Part shown: piece by piece, positions 1 through 5,961 of the stretch
Position numbering within the stretch: the stretch's first letter is position 1
How the letters are laid out: every line of letters starts with the position of its first letter
NCBI RefSeq assembly: GCF_937958975.1
Contig: NZ_CALGRE010000038.1
Span: 1 to 5,961 of the forward strand
DNA length: 5,961 nucleotides
Direction of reading: 5' to 3'
From: an uncultured Eubacterium sp.
Lineage (GTDB): Bacteria; Bacillota; Clostridia; Lachnospirales; Lachnospiraceae
The notes under the pieces: generated by a model
Database searches by the model: none
The model's input: the letters and a program-made list of their open reading frames with translations, nothing else
Told to the model about the DNA's origin: nothing
Program-made: the position numbers and the translations under genes

Positions 1-3000
1 GCCCAAAATCTTCCGACAAAAGATAACAGTGGAACCATTAGATTTACAACAGAAAATTATAATAATACGAATGGGGCCTTTGATACAAACAACTGGGGAA
101 CCTCTGCTATGTGGAATTTTAACGGTGGAAATAAATACTCTGGAAGTTTATATGCATATCCATTGGCATTCAAGGCAGATAGAACCGGTATGTGGATTTC
201 CAAGCCACCTACACGAACCGGTTCTACTTATTGTGTAATGACGCTTCCAAATACCGGTGCGTATACGGATTGGACTGTAAAACCGGATTTTTCCAGTGAT
301 TGTGCAAAAGTGGACAAGATTACAGACTGGACATATGATGTGGTTATGGAAAATCAAAATAATCCACAACAGTATATGAAGACAACTATGGTTCAGGGAA
401 GTCCTTATGGATTTTTCAGGTTGTATGGAACGGATAGTGTGAATGTAACCAGATATCAGAGAAAAGGAGAAAGTACAAAAGCTTTATTAAAGTCAGAAAT
501 TATCTATAAAAATACAGCAGACTTATCAAATGCGACATACATCGTTTTGAAAGTCTATGATGACATGGATGAGAAAAATGGTTATTCAAAATACGATTAT
601 TATGGATTATATGTTCCAAAAGGAACCGTAATAACACAGAGCGGAAATTCATCAGATAATGTGGGAAACTTAAGATTGAAATTTACATCAGATGAAAATG
701 CATATTTCTCTATGGCATGGTTATGCGAGAGCAATGGAAGCGATACAGAGGCACTTAACATTGCGGCAAATTACGAAAAGTATGCGTATAATTTTGTTAC
801 AGATACATATTCAGATTATTCTTATGATGAAGAATCAGCTACTTTGACAACGACATATCGTTATAAAGTTGAAAAGATGGCAGAGAGTAAGACTGACGGA
901 ACGATTATGGGAATTTTGCCTCATCAGTATAAAAATATGAGTGCGAGAAATTATTTAAGTAACACAGCAAGAACTTTGAGAGGAACCGTAAAGTATACTG
1001 TTGGTAGTAGTTTTACAACAGAGTTAAAATATTCTTCTGTGCTTCCTTATATGCCGGGGATTGCTGATGGAAATAAGTCTCAATTATCTGAATATGTTCA
1101 GGAGTATATGAAAAAGCATATGCCGGAGGGGGCTGTCTATTCGTTATGTGTAGACGAAACAGCAGGTGACCCTTATGCATTGGGAAAACAATTAAACCGT
1201 GCAGCGAACGTGATGTCTGCTGCTGAGGATGTAGGCGATGAAAATAGTTCAAATAAAATATTAAATGCAATGAAAAAAGAATTGTCTAACTGGTTTTCCT
1301 ATTCGGGAAGTGGAGATGGAAAATATTTTGCTTATTCAAAGGGCATTGGCTCATTGTTGAGCTTTCCGTCATCTTACAATTCTATTGACCAGATGAATGA
1401 CCATCACTTCCACTATGGATATTTTATTCAGGCAGCCGCCCAGGTTGGAATGAGAGATTTAGAGTGGATGGAGAAATATGGAGCGGTAATAGAGGAATTA
1501 ATTGATGATATTGCGTGTACAAAGAGAAACAGTAAGGATTCAAGATATCCATATTTAAGAAATTTTGCTCCATTTGAGGGACATTCATGGGCATCTGGAT
1601 TTGAGGACCCGGAAAGCGGAAATAACCAGGAATCTACTTCAGAAGCAATGAATGCCTGGTATGGCATTATTCTTTATGGAGAGGCGTCTGGAAATAAAGA
1701 GATAAGAGATTTGGGAATCTATTTATATACAACAGAGCTGTCAGCCATCAATACATATTGGTTTGACCAGGATAAAGATGTATTAGATAACAAATATGTA
1801 TATCAGGGAGGAAGTAGTGTAAAAAATAATTTGGCTTCCTTAGTATGGAGTGGAAAGTATGATTACGGCACATGGTTTTCAGGAAATGCCGCACACATCC
1901 AGGGAATACAGTTAATGCCTGTAACAGCAGGTTCTTTCTATCTGGCAAGTGACAAACAATATATAAAGGATAGCGTCAGAACAATCGAGTCAAAGGGAGT
2001 TTCCGGAATATGGAATGATGTGTGGAGTGCTTATTATGCATTGGCGACTCCGGAATTGGCAGAAAAATATTGGAGTAAAGGTGAGCCGGAAGCCGGGGAG
2101 AGCAGAGCGCATACATATATGTATATAAAGTCTCTTGAAAAAATTGGAACACCGGATACATCTATTACAAGTAATACAGTTTTAAGTGCAGTATTTGTAG
2201 ATAATAATGGCAAAAAAAATTATGCTGTATATAATGCATCAAATAAGTTAAAGAATGTTATATTTAGCGATGGCGCTAAGTTTTCAGCGCCGGCTAATGA
2301 AATGACAATTATCAATCAAAATGAGTTGGAGGGAGAAGAATATTATATAGAAAATTATCTCCAAAATAAAGACGGTACATATACATTAGATAATACAGAG
2401 GTGAAGTACGGAGAGATAGGACAGAGTGTTGCCGGAAAATCTCAAGATATACCGGGTTATCAGGTAAATAAGGAAAAGAGTATATTGAATATTGTATTGT
2501 CTCCGGATAACAAAACTTTGAAGATTTATTATGATATTGCTCAATATACAATTCATTATGAGTTGAATGGGGGTGTCCAAAATCCCGATAATATAATGAC
2601 ATATCAATATGGTGAGAGTTTTAATTTTTATGCACCGACAAAAGAAGGCTATAATTTTGGGGGCTGGTATGAAGATAACAGTTTCACAAAAAAAATTGGA
2701 CTCATTGATGAAAAGACATATGGAAACCTTACGCTTTATGCAAAATGGGTAAATAAAAATGATACATATATCAATGACAATTTGTACATGGCATTAGATA
2801 AGAATTTAAATGCTACATTTGTGGCACAGGGAGTTTCAGCAGATAATATTATAGTTCTCTATAAAATATTTGATAATTATGAAAGTGCATTAAGAGAGAA
2901 AGAGAGTCCAAATTCTGCCGGTTATATCGGATACAATATGACCGTTTCTGATGGTATCTGGACAACAAAACAATCATTGAAGTCATATGAAAATCAATAT

Positions 3001-4074
3001 ATTGTATTTATGTTTAATCTTGTCGGTGCAGGAGGTGATTCGGGCAAAGCTATTAAAAAAATTAGTGCGGATACTTCGCTTGAACCGGAGACAACCAAAG
3101 TTATTACCCCGGAAACGTCAACGGCACAGGGAGAAGATGATGACAAATTAGATTGGCAGCGTGTAAATAATAGCAGTTATGAGTATGCTGTTTCTAAAGG
3201 GAATAAATCAGATATAATTAGTGTGATTTATCAGAAGTATGGAGGAGAAAATGTAGTTACTGTGTCATGTTATTTAGCGGCAGTATTTCAGTCGGTCACA
3301 ATAAACGGGGAGGCATTAGCGCCGGAAGCAGGTGCCACAGTAAAGATACCTGAGTCAAAACTGCAAAAGAGATTTAATACGTTAAAAGTCGTGGATTTTC
3401 ATGGCACAAATGAAGTGACGGTTATTATAAAAAATAATAAAATCGAAGAGGATACGACAAAGGAAGAAACAAGTGAGGTCGTAACTGAGGAGCTTACAAC
3501 GAAGACAGATGTAGAAGAATCTACCACGAAAACAGATGTAGAAGAATCTACCACAGAAAAAGAAAAAGCAATTGTAGAAGTCAATGGTTCACAGATTAAT
3601 ACTACTATAGGAGGACACAGAGTGGTGTATTCCATCTATGACCCGAATGACGAAATCGAAAATTCAGGATTAATCTATGGCGTTGACAAATATATAACAG
3701 ATGAGAATCTGACAGTCGATAATAACAATATATTTGTTCAGGCATTCCAGTCTTCAGCTGCTGGTAAAAGCCCTGTATCATTTAGTACATATCCGGATGG
3801 AACAAGCTATATGATGACTATGAAGTTTATTTATTCAGCTGATTATTATAACACTGGAATGAAAGTGAGAGCATATGCTAAGCTGAAAAATGGACAATAT
3901 ATATACAGTGATATCGAAAGCTATACGATATTTGATATTGCGGATATCCTATATCAAAAAAATAAAATGAGTACGGTGTCCGGTCATGAGTATTTATATA
4001 ATAATATTTTAAGTGTAGTGGATGCTGACTATAAAGAAGTTGAGTATAATTGGAACAACACGATTGTAAAATAA
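1..4074 (+). CDS. Multimodular secreted GH81 endo-beta-1,3-glucanase (5' partial)
   Basis: The frame is open from base 1 to the TAA at 4072-4074 (1357 visible residues), so the ATG at 109 is internal and the true start and signal peptide lie upstream. Residues about 22-715 match family GH81, inverting endo-beta-1,3-glucanases. The motif NDHHFHYGYF (residues 466-475, Asp467 likely general acid) and EGHSWASG (526-533) followed by NNQESTSEA (541-549, Glu544 and Glu548 likely catalytic) are intact. A beta-rich GH81 tail follows to about 772. Next come a MucBP-like module (about 779-845), a Listeria-Bacteroides repeat/beta-grasp module (about 849-916, ending LTLYAKW), an unassigned module (about 925-1020), a Thr/Glu linker, a second unassigned beta-rich module (about 1049-1147), a second Thr/Glu linker with a duplicated nonapeptide, and a C-terminal module (about 1193-1350). 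No LPXTG, SLH or dockerin motif is visible. Likely extracellular, cutting laminarin-, callose- or fungal-type glucan. The family call is firm; module names after 779 are less so. Confidence -1.
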   Translation, partial: AQNLPTKDNSGTIRFTTENYNNTNGAFDTNNWGTSAMWNFNGGNKYSGSLYAYPLAFKADRTGMWISKPPTRTGSTYCVMTLPNTGAYTDWTVKPDFSSDCAKVDKITDWTYDVVMENQNNPQQYMKTTMVQGSPYGFFRLYGTDSVNVTRYQRKGESTKALLKSEIIYKNTADLSNATYIVLKVYDDMDEKNGYSKYDYYGLYVPKGTVITQSGNSSDNVGNLRLKFTSDENAYFSMAWLCESNGSDTEALNIAANYEKYAYNFVTDTYSDYSYDEESATLTTTYRYKVEKMAESKTDGTIMGILPHQYKNMSARNYLSNTARTLRGTVKYTVGSSFTTELKYSSVLPYMPGIADGNKSQLSEYVQEYMKKHMPEGAVYSLCVDETAGDPYALGKQLNRAANVMSAAEDVGDENSSNKILNAMKKELSNWFSYSGSGDGKYFAYSKGIGSLLSFPSSYNSIDQMNDHHFHYGYFIQAAAQVGMRDLEWMEKYGAVIEELIDDIACTKRNSKDSRYPYLRNFAPFEGHSWASGFEDPESGNNQESTSEAMNAWYGIILYGEASGNKEIRDLGIYLYTTELSAINTYWFDQDKDVLDNKYVYQGGSSVKNNLASLVWSGKYDYGTWFSGNAAHIQGIQLMPVTAGSFYLASDKQYIKDSVRTIESKGVSGIWNDVWSAYYALATPELAEKYWSKGEPEAGESRAHTYMYIKSLEKIGTPDTSITSNTVLSAVFVDNNGKKNYAVYNASNKLKNVIFSDGAKFSAPANEMTIINQNELEGEEYYIENYLQNKDGTYTLDNTEVKYGEIGQSVAGKSQDIPGYQVNKEKSILNIVLSPDNKTLKIYYDIAQYTIHYELNGGVQNPDNIMTYQYGESFNFYAPTKEGYNFGGWYEDNSFTKKIGLIDEKTYGNLTLYAKWVNKNDTYINDNLYMALDKNLNATFVAQGVSADNIIVLYKIFDNYESALREKESPNSAGYIGYNMTVSDGIWTTKQSLKSYENQYIVFMFNLVGAGGDSGKAIKKISADTSLEPETTKVITPETSTAQGEDDDKLDWQRVNNSSYEYAVSKGNKSDIISVIYQKYGGENVVTVSCYLAAVFQSVTINGEALAPEAGATVKIPESKLQKRFNTLKVVDFHGTNEVTVIIKNNKIEEDTTKEETSEVVTEELTTKTDVEESTTKTDVEESTTEKEKAIVEVNGSQINTTIGGHRVVYSIYDPNDEIENSGLIYGVDKYITDENLTVDNNNIFVQAFQSSAAGKSPVSFSTYPDGTSYMMTMKFIYSADYYNTGMKVRAYAKLKNGQYIYSDIESYTIFDIADILYQKNKMSTVSGHEYLYNNILSVVDADYKEVEYNWNNTIVK
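3499..3552 (+). repeat. Two tandem 27-bp repeats in linker of the glucanase
   Basis: Two adjacent 27-bp units (3499-3525 and 3526-3552) differ at one base (G versus A at the sixth position), and that change is silent. Each encodes TKTDVEEST, in frame, inside a Thr/Glu-rich linker (residues about 1148-1190) between two folded modules. Near-identity at DNA level points to a recent slippage duplication. Such linkers in secreted enzymes are flexible spacers, and length variation between strains would be expected. Confidence -1.
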
Positions 4075-4098
4075 AAATGTTTCTTTTTACGGCAAGTC

Positions 4099-4107
4099 TG
4101 TTATAAT
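4099..4107 (+). promoter_or_regulatory. Extended -10 promoter for the NYN gene
   Basis: TGTTATAAT at 4099-4107 is a perfect extended -10 (TGn followed by TATAAT at 4102-4107). The best upstream hexamers, in the T-rich stretch around 4078-4085, match a -35 poorly, which is typical for extended -10 promoters. Transcription would start near 4113-4115, giving a leader of about 25 nt. It starts 25 bases after the glucanase stop, where no hairpin terminator is seen, so the NYN gene could also receive read-through from the glucanase. Confidence -1.
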
Positions 4108-4127
4108 AATATAGGAAATTTATAAGG

Positions 4128-4134
4128 AAGGAGG
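4128..4134 (+). promoter_or_regulatory. Ribosome binding site deciding the GTG start of the NYN gene
   Basis: AAGGAGG, a full complement to the 16S 3' end, ends six bases before GTG at 4141. No ATG is in a comparable position, so this site supports the non-ATG start. Confidence -1.
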
Positions 4135-4140
4135 AAGAAC

Positions 4141-4905
4141 GTGTTTAACAGACTGTTTGGTAATAGTGGAAAACATTCGGCTGCGGTATTTGTTGATTAT
4201 GAACATTGGTATTATGGATATAATAATATCTTCTCTATGAGACCAAATGTTGAGGAGTGGTATGAAGAATTAACGGAAGAGTATCGGGTAAAAGATATCA
4301 TATTTTTTGGCGATTTCCATGGAAGCCCAATTGAAAAGGAATTGCCACGATTAGAAAAATTATCAAAAAATGTAGTTCATACAGCAAGTACAAAAGATGG
4401 CGTAGATAAAGATTTTACAGATTTTATTATATTAGATGCAATTTACCGAGAAGCTGCAAAAAAGGATTCACCGGAAGTATTTATTATATTTACAGGCGAT
4501 GCTCATTTTAATTTGGCAATAAAGTATCTTCGTGACATAAAGAAAAAAGTTATTGTTTATGGAGTAAAGCATTCGCTTAGTAATAAGCTGAAGTCATCGG
4601 CTAATTCATATGTTGAAATGCCTAGGTCAAAGCAGGAACAGCAATATTATTATGATGCCATTTTAAAATCATTATATATTTTAAAGAAAAGACGAAAAAT
4701 GGCAACTTATAACAAGACTGTAGAAAACGTATCGGCTCATAGTGGTGTGTCCAGAGAGCGTATTCAGGCAGCTTTAGATGATTTGATGAATAACAAATAT
4801 TTAAACCTTGAGGAAAAAAATTTTCGTGGAAAAAAACCCAAAATTCTTACTGCGGATTGGAATAGATTAGAGCAGGATGGATTGTGGGAACAGAATAATA
4901 AATAA
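4141..4905 (+). CDS. NYN-domain (PIN-like) putative ribonuclease with C-terminal winged-helix region
   Basis: The protein has 254 residues and starts at GTG behind an ideal RBS. Residues about 13-160 look like a NYN domain (LabA/DUF88-type, PIN-like fold), a family of metal-dependent nucleases thought to act on RNA. Visible signs are a first strand AAVFVDYEHW with Asp19, a strand IIFFGD with Asp58, an acidic stretch GVDKDFTDFIILDAIY (87-102; Asp89, Asp94, Asp99), and FIIFTGDAHFNLAIKYL (114-130). The usual GDxDF signature here reads GDAHF: Asp120 is kept and the second Asp is His122. Residues about 165-250 look like a winged helix: helices at about 168-183 and 188-218 (SGVSRERIQAALDDLMNN), then a basic wing FRGKKPK. 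No signal peptide or membrane segment is seen, so it is cytoplasmic. It is monocistronic or a read-through partner of the glucanase. Family call good; nuclease activity and target are inferred. Confidence -1.
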   Translation: MFNRLFGNSGKHSAAVFVDYEHWYYGYNNIFSMRPNVEEWYEELTEEYRVKDIIFFGDFHGSPIEKELPRLEKLSKNVVHTASTKDGVDKDFTDFIILDAIYREAAKKDSPEVFIIFTGDAHFNLAIKYLRDIKKKVIVYGVKHSLSNKLKSSANSYVEMPRSKQEQQYYYDAILKSLYILKKRRKMATYNKTVENVSAHSGVSRERIQAALDDLMNNKYLNLEEKNFRGKKPKILTADWNRLEQDGLWEQNNK

Positions 4906-4940
4906 AAAACAAAGTGTCGCTTGCGACACTTTGTTTTTTT
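4904..4940. terminator. Shared bidirectional intrinsic terminator
   Basis: ACAAAGTGTCGC (4909-4920) and GCGACACTTTGT (4923-4934) are perfect inverted repeats. They fold as an 11-bp stem with a CTTG tetraloop, and A-tract/T-tract pairing extends the base. The + strand ends in a seven-T run (4934-4940). The - strand has a matching T run from the A tract at 4904-4909. It therefore serves both convergent genes. The + gene stop (4903-4905) and the - gene stop (4939-4941) both touch its base. Confidence -1.
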
Positions 4941-5586
4941 ATATTTCGCTATATCCGTAACCATTGACTAATGCGTCAATAGATTGCCCTGCTTTACACA
5001 TTGGGCAATCATGTGAACTGTATGCCTCATATTTTGGTATATCTTCGGCTCTAAAGAGTGCATCTATTCTATGACCGGCAATAGAATCAACGGCACTAAA
5101 GATAGCTGATATTCCCTGTAAAATGCCGCCATAATATTCTATGCATTCAATGCTGGTTCTAACAGTTTTTCCGGTTGTTGCTGATGCTAAGAGCAAAAGT
5201 ACATTCTTTCCGGCAATTTCAGGTTTCAAGTTATCTCGAAACAACATCTGTCCATTGGAATTAAATTCCGGTGTGACTACATAAATTGTTTTATGTGCGT
5301 TCATGGATAAAATACCGGAGCGGCTTAATTCACTGGCAAGAAAAGCACCTATGACCTCACAACCGTCAAGGCAGACAATCGTATCAATTGGCTTGCCCAT
5401 GACATTGTAATAATCTTTCATGGCAATGGCAATACGCTCTGCTTCATTTTGGCGTGTTTTCATAGTAGTCATATCCAGATAATGGTTTAAGTGTGAGTGA
5501 GTTGTGACAAAGTGGCCATTAATAACTTTAATAGCAATGTTTTTGTCTTTTCTGGCATAATATTTTACAATCTTGTTTCTAATCAT
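4939..5586 (-). CDS. Phosphoribosyltransferase-like protein (orotate PRTase-related) with altered PRPP motif and C-terminal CxxC
   Basis: The 215-residue protein starts at ATG (5584-5586) behind AAGGAGG with eight bases between. The layout resembles a type I phosphoribosyltransferase of the orotate PRTase kind. It has an N-terminal hood region containing FVTTHSHLNHYLD (26-38), a core strand IDTIVCLDGCEVIGAFLASEL (67-87), then IYVVTPE (101-107). The PRPP-loop position is VLLLLASATTGKT (129-141), followed by a helix and strand (CIEYYGGILQGISAIFSAVD, 148-167). Type I enzymes normally carry an acidic pair in the loop; here those positions are Leu133-Ala134, while the TTG-T end is kept. The tail holds HDCPMCKAGQ (192-201), a single CxxC with a nearby His that could bind metal or be redox-active. 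No signal peptide or membrane segment is seen. It may act in purine/pyrimidine salvage or bind a nucleotide as a regulator. I would not name it pyrE. Confidence -1.
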   Translation of the reverse strand: MIRNKIVKYYARKDKNIAIKVINGHFVTTHSHLNHYLDMTTMKTRQNEAERIAIAMKDYYNVMGKPIDTIVCLDGCEVIGAFLASELSRSGILSMNAHKTIYVVTPEFNSNGQMLFRDNLKPEIAGKNVLLLLASATTGKTVRTSIECIEYYGGILQGISAIFSAVDSIAGHRIDALFRAEDIPKYEAYSSHDCPMCKAGQSIDALVNGYGYSEI

Positions 5587-5594
5587 ATCGGTGT

Positions 5595-5601
5595 CCTCCT
5601 T
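5595..5601 (-). promoter_or_regulatory. Ribosome binding site of the phosphoribosyltransferase-like gene
   Basis: Read on the - strand this is AAGGAGG, eight bases before the ATG at 5586. It fixes the start codon chosen. Confidence -1.
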
Positions 5602-5619
5602 GCTATTTGTAAAAATTAA

Positions 5620-5653
5620 AATATGATATTTATTCCGACCATAATCATATGAT
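5620..5653. promoter_or_regulatory. AT-rich palindromes at the transcription start (possible operator)
   Basis: ATCATATGAT (5644-5653) is a perfect 10-bp palindrome that covers the predicted start of the - strand transcript, directly next to the -10. AATATGATATT (5620-5630) is an 11-base inverted repeat around a central G, lying in the leader. Both contain ATATGAT. Their position fits an operator, but in AT-rich DNA such short palindromes arise often by chance. Confidence -1.
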
Positions 5654-5654
5654 A

Positions 5655-5683
5655 ATTATACAGTTATATATTCACTTTTTCAA
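5655..5683 (-). promoter_or_regulatory. Sigma-A type promoter for the phosphoribosyltransferase-like gene
   Basis: On the - strand, TTGAAA (5678-5683) and TATAAT (5655-5660) are separated by exactly 17 bases. That is one mismatch to the -35 consensus and a perfect -10. Transcription should begin near 5648, giving a leader of about 60 nt. A strong, housekeeping-type promoter is expected unless the palindromes beside it bind a repressor. Confidence -1.
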
Positions 5684-5702
5684 TTAGAACTATGTATTTC
5701 TT

Positions 5703-5714
5703 CTAAAATTTTAG
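5703..5714. promoter_or_regulatory. 12-bp perfect palindrome between transporter stop and next promoter
   Basis: CTAAAATTTTAG is self-complementary over all 12 bases. It sits just after the transporter stop (5720-5722, - strand) and 19 bases upstream of the -35 of the next gene. It lacks a GC stem and a T run, so it is not a convincing terminator. A dimeric regulator site is possible. Confidence -1.
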
Positions 5715-5719
5715 TGTCA

Positions 5720-5961
5720 TTATACAATTTCCTTTTTGTTTCTATCTAATTTAGGTAACATTTTTTCATGCATCACAACCATCAGAATCAGTATTACCAG
5801 CAAGTAAAGCGGAAACAGAGAAACGCTGATATGATTTGCAATAAAGCCAAATATTGGCGGCATCAAACAGGTTCCTACATATGCAGATGCCATTTGTACA
5901 CCAATTACAGCCTGTGAATTGTCTGCTCCAAAATGTTCCGGTGTGGAATGTATGATTGAGG
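5720..5961 (-). CDS. Major facilitator superfamily transporter, C-terminal end (5' partial)
   Basis: An open - strand frame enters at the right edge and ends at TAA (5720-5722), with 79 full codons visible. The frame has no start inside the window because the gene continues beyond 5961. The fragment begins SIIHSTPEHFGADNS, then has two hydrophobic helices: residues about 15-41 (AVIGVQMASAYVG through MPPIFGFIA) and about 44-64 (ISVSLFPLYLLVILILMVV). A short basic cytoplasmic tail KLDRNKKEIV follows. Small residues, the PP kink and the position at the C terminus fit the last two helices (TM11-12) of an MFS permease, perhaps of the sugar/fucose permease-like group. The substrate cannot be told. 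With no clear terminator after its stop, it may read through into the phosphoribosyltransferase-like gene, which also has its own promoter. Confidence -1.
   Translation of the reverse strand, partial: SIIHSTPEHFGADNSQAVIGVQMASAYVGTCLMPPIFGFIANHISVSLFPLYLLVILILMVVMHEKMLPKLDRNKKEIV

Noticed and set aside
109..111. ATG at 109 as start of the glucanase
   Set aside because: The frame is open back to base 1, residues before this Met read as continuous GH81-like sequence, and no RBS precedes it.
2312..2607. Two overlapping minus-strand open frames rich in Tyr/Ile
   Set aside because: They lie fully antisense to the MucBP-like and beta-grasp modules, with composition explained by the AT-rich sense codons.
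3399..3635. Minus-strand Ser/Val-rich open frame
   Set aside because: It is the antisense shadow of the Thr/Glu linker, whose repeats produce a low-complexity frame. It has no RBS.
4141..4905. NYN protein as toxin of a toxin-antitoxin pair
   Set aside because: No small antitoxin-like gene lies beside it, and the protein is longer than typical PIN toxins and carries its own winged-helix-like tail.
4764..4964. Minus-strand 66-residue open frame across the terminator
   Set aside because: It overlaps two well-supported genes, crosses the shared terminator hairpin, and has no recognisable domain.
5164..5187. Reading the ASATTGKT loop as a true P-loop ATPase
   Set aside because: No Walker B or other NTPase motif follows, and the surrounding strand-helix order is that of a phosphoribosyltransferase. 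The pattern match may be coincidental, so it is given only as an oddity.
5703..5714. CTAAAATTTTAG as terminator of the transporter gene
   Set aside because: There is no GC stem, almost no loop possible, and no T run after it on the - strand.

Overview
The window looks like chromosomal DNA of an AT-rich, low-GC Gram-positive, most likely a gut Clostridia/Lachnospiraceae member. The grounds are AAGGAGG ribosome binding sites, consensus sigma-A promoters, AT-rich codon use and the style of the large secreted glycosidase, which joins a catalytic domain to bacterial surface modules and Thr/Glu linkers. The family-level placement is an inference. There are four protein-coding genes and no RNA genes, insertion sequences or CRISPR.

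Layout: (1) Bases 1-4074, + strand, hold the 3' part of a very long gene for a multimodular GH81 endo-beta-1,3-glucanase. Its 5' end lies outside the window. (2) Bases 4075-4140 hold an extended -10 promoter and a strong RBS. (3) Bases 4141-4905, + strand, encode a NYN-domain (PIN-like) putative ribonuclease with a C-terminal winged-helix-like region. (4) Bases 4904-4940 form a compact hairpin that works as a shared bidirectional terminator. (5) Bases 4939-5586, - strand, encode a phosphoribosyltransferase-like protein whose PRPP motif has lost its acidic pair and which carries a C-terminal CxxC. (6) Bases 5587-5719 form a control region with a near-consensus - strand promoter and AT-rich palindromes. 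(7) Bases 5720-5961, - strand, are the C-terminal end of a major facilitator transporter, running off the right edge.

The glucanase acts outside the cell on beta-1,3-glucan (laminarin, callose, curdlan or fungal wall glucan). No sortase motif or S-layer domain is visible, so the way it is held at the surface or on substrate must reside in unassigned C-terminal modules or in the missing N terminus. The NYN and phosphoribosyltransferase genes converge on one terminator and each has its own promoter, so they are separate units. The sequence shows no direct functional link between them or with the glucanase. I do not see a clear-cut new defence or mobile system. The best leads are the unassigned modules of the glucanase, the altered PRPP loop, and the altered acidic motif of the NYN protein.
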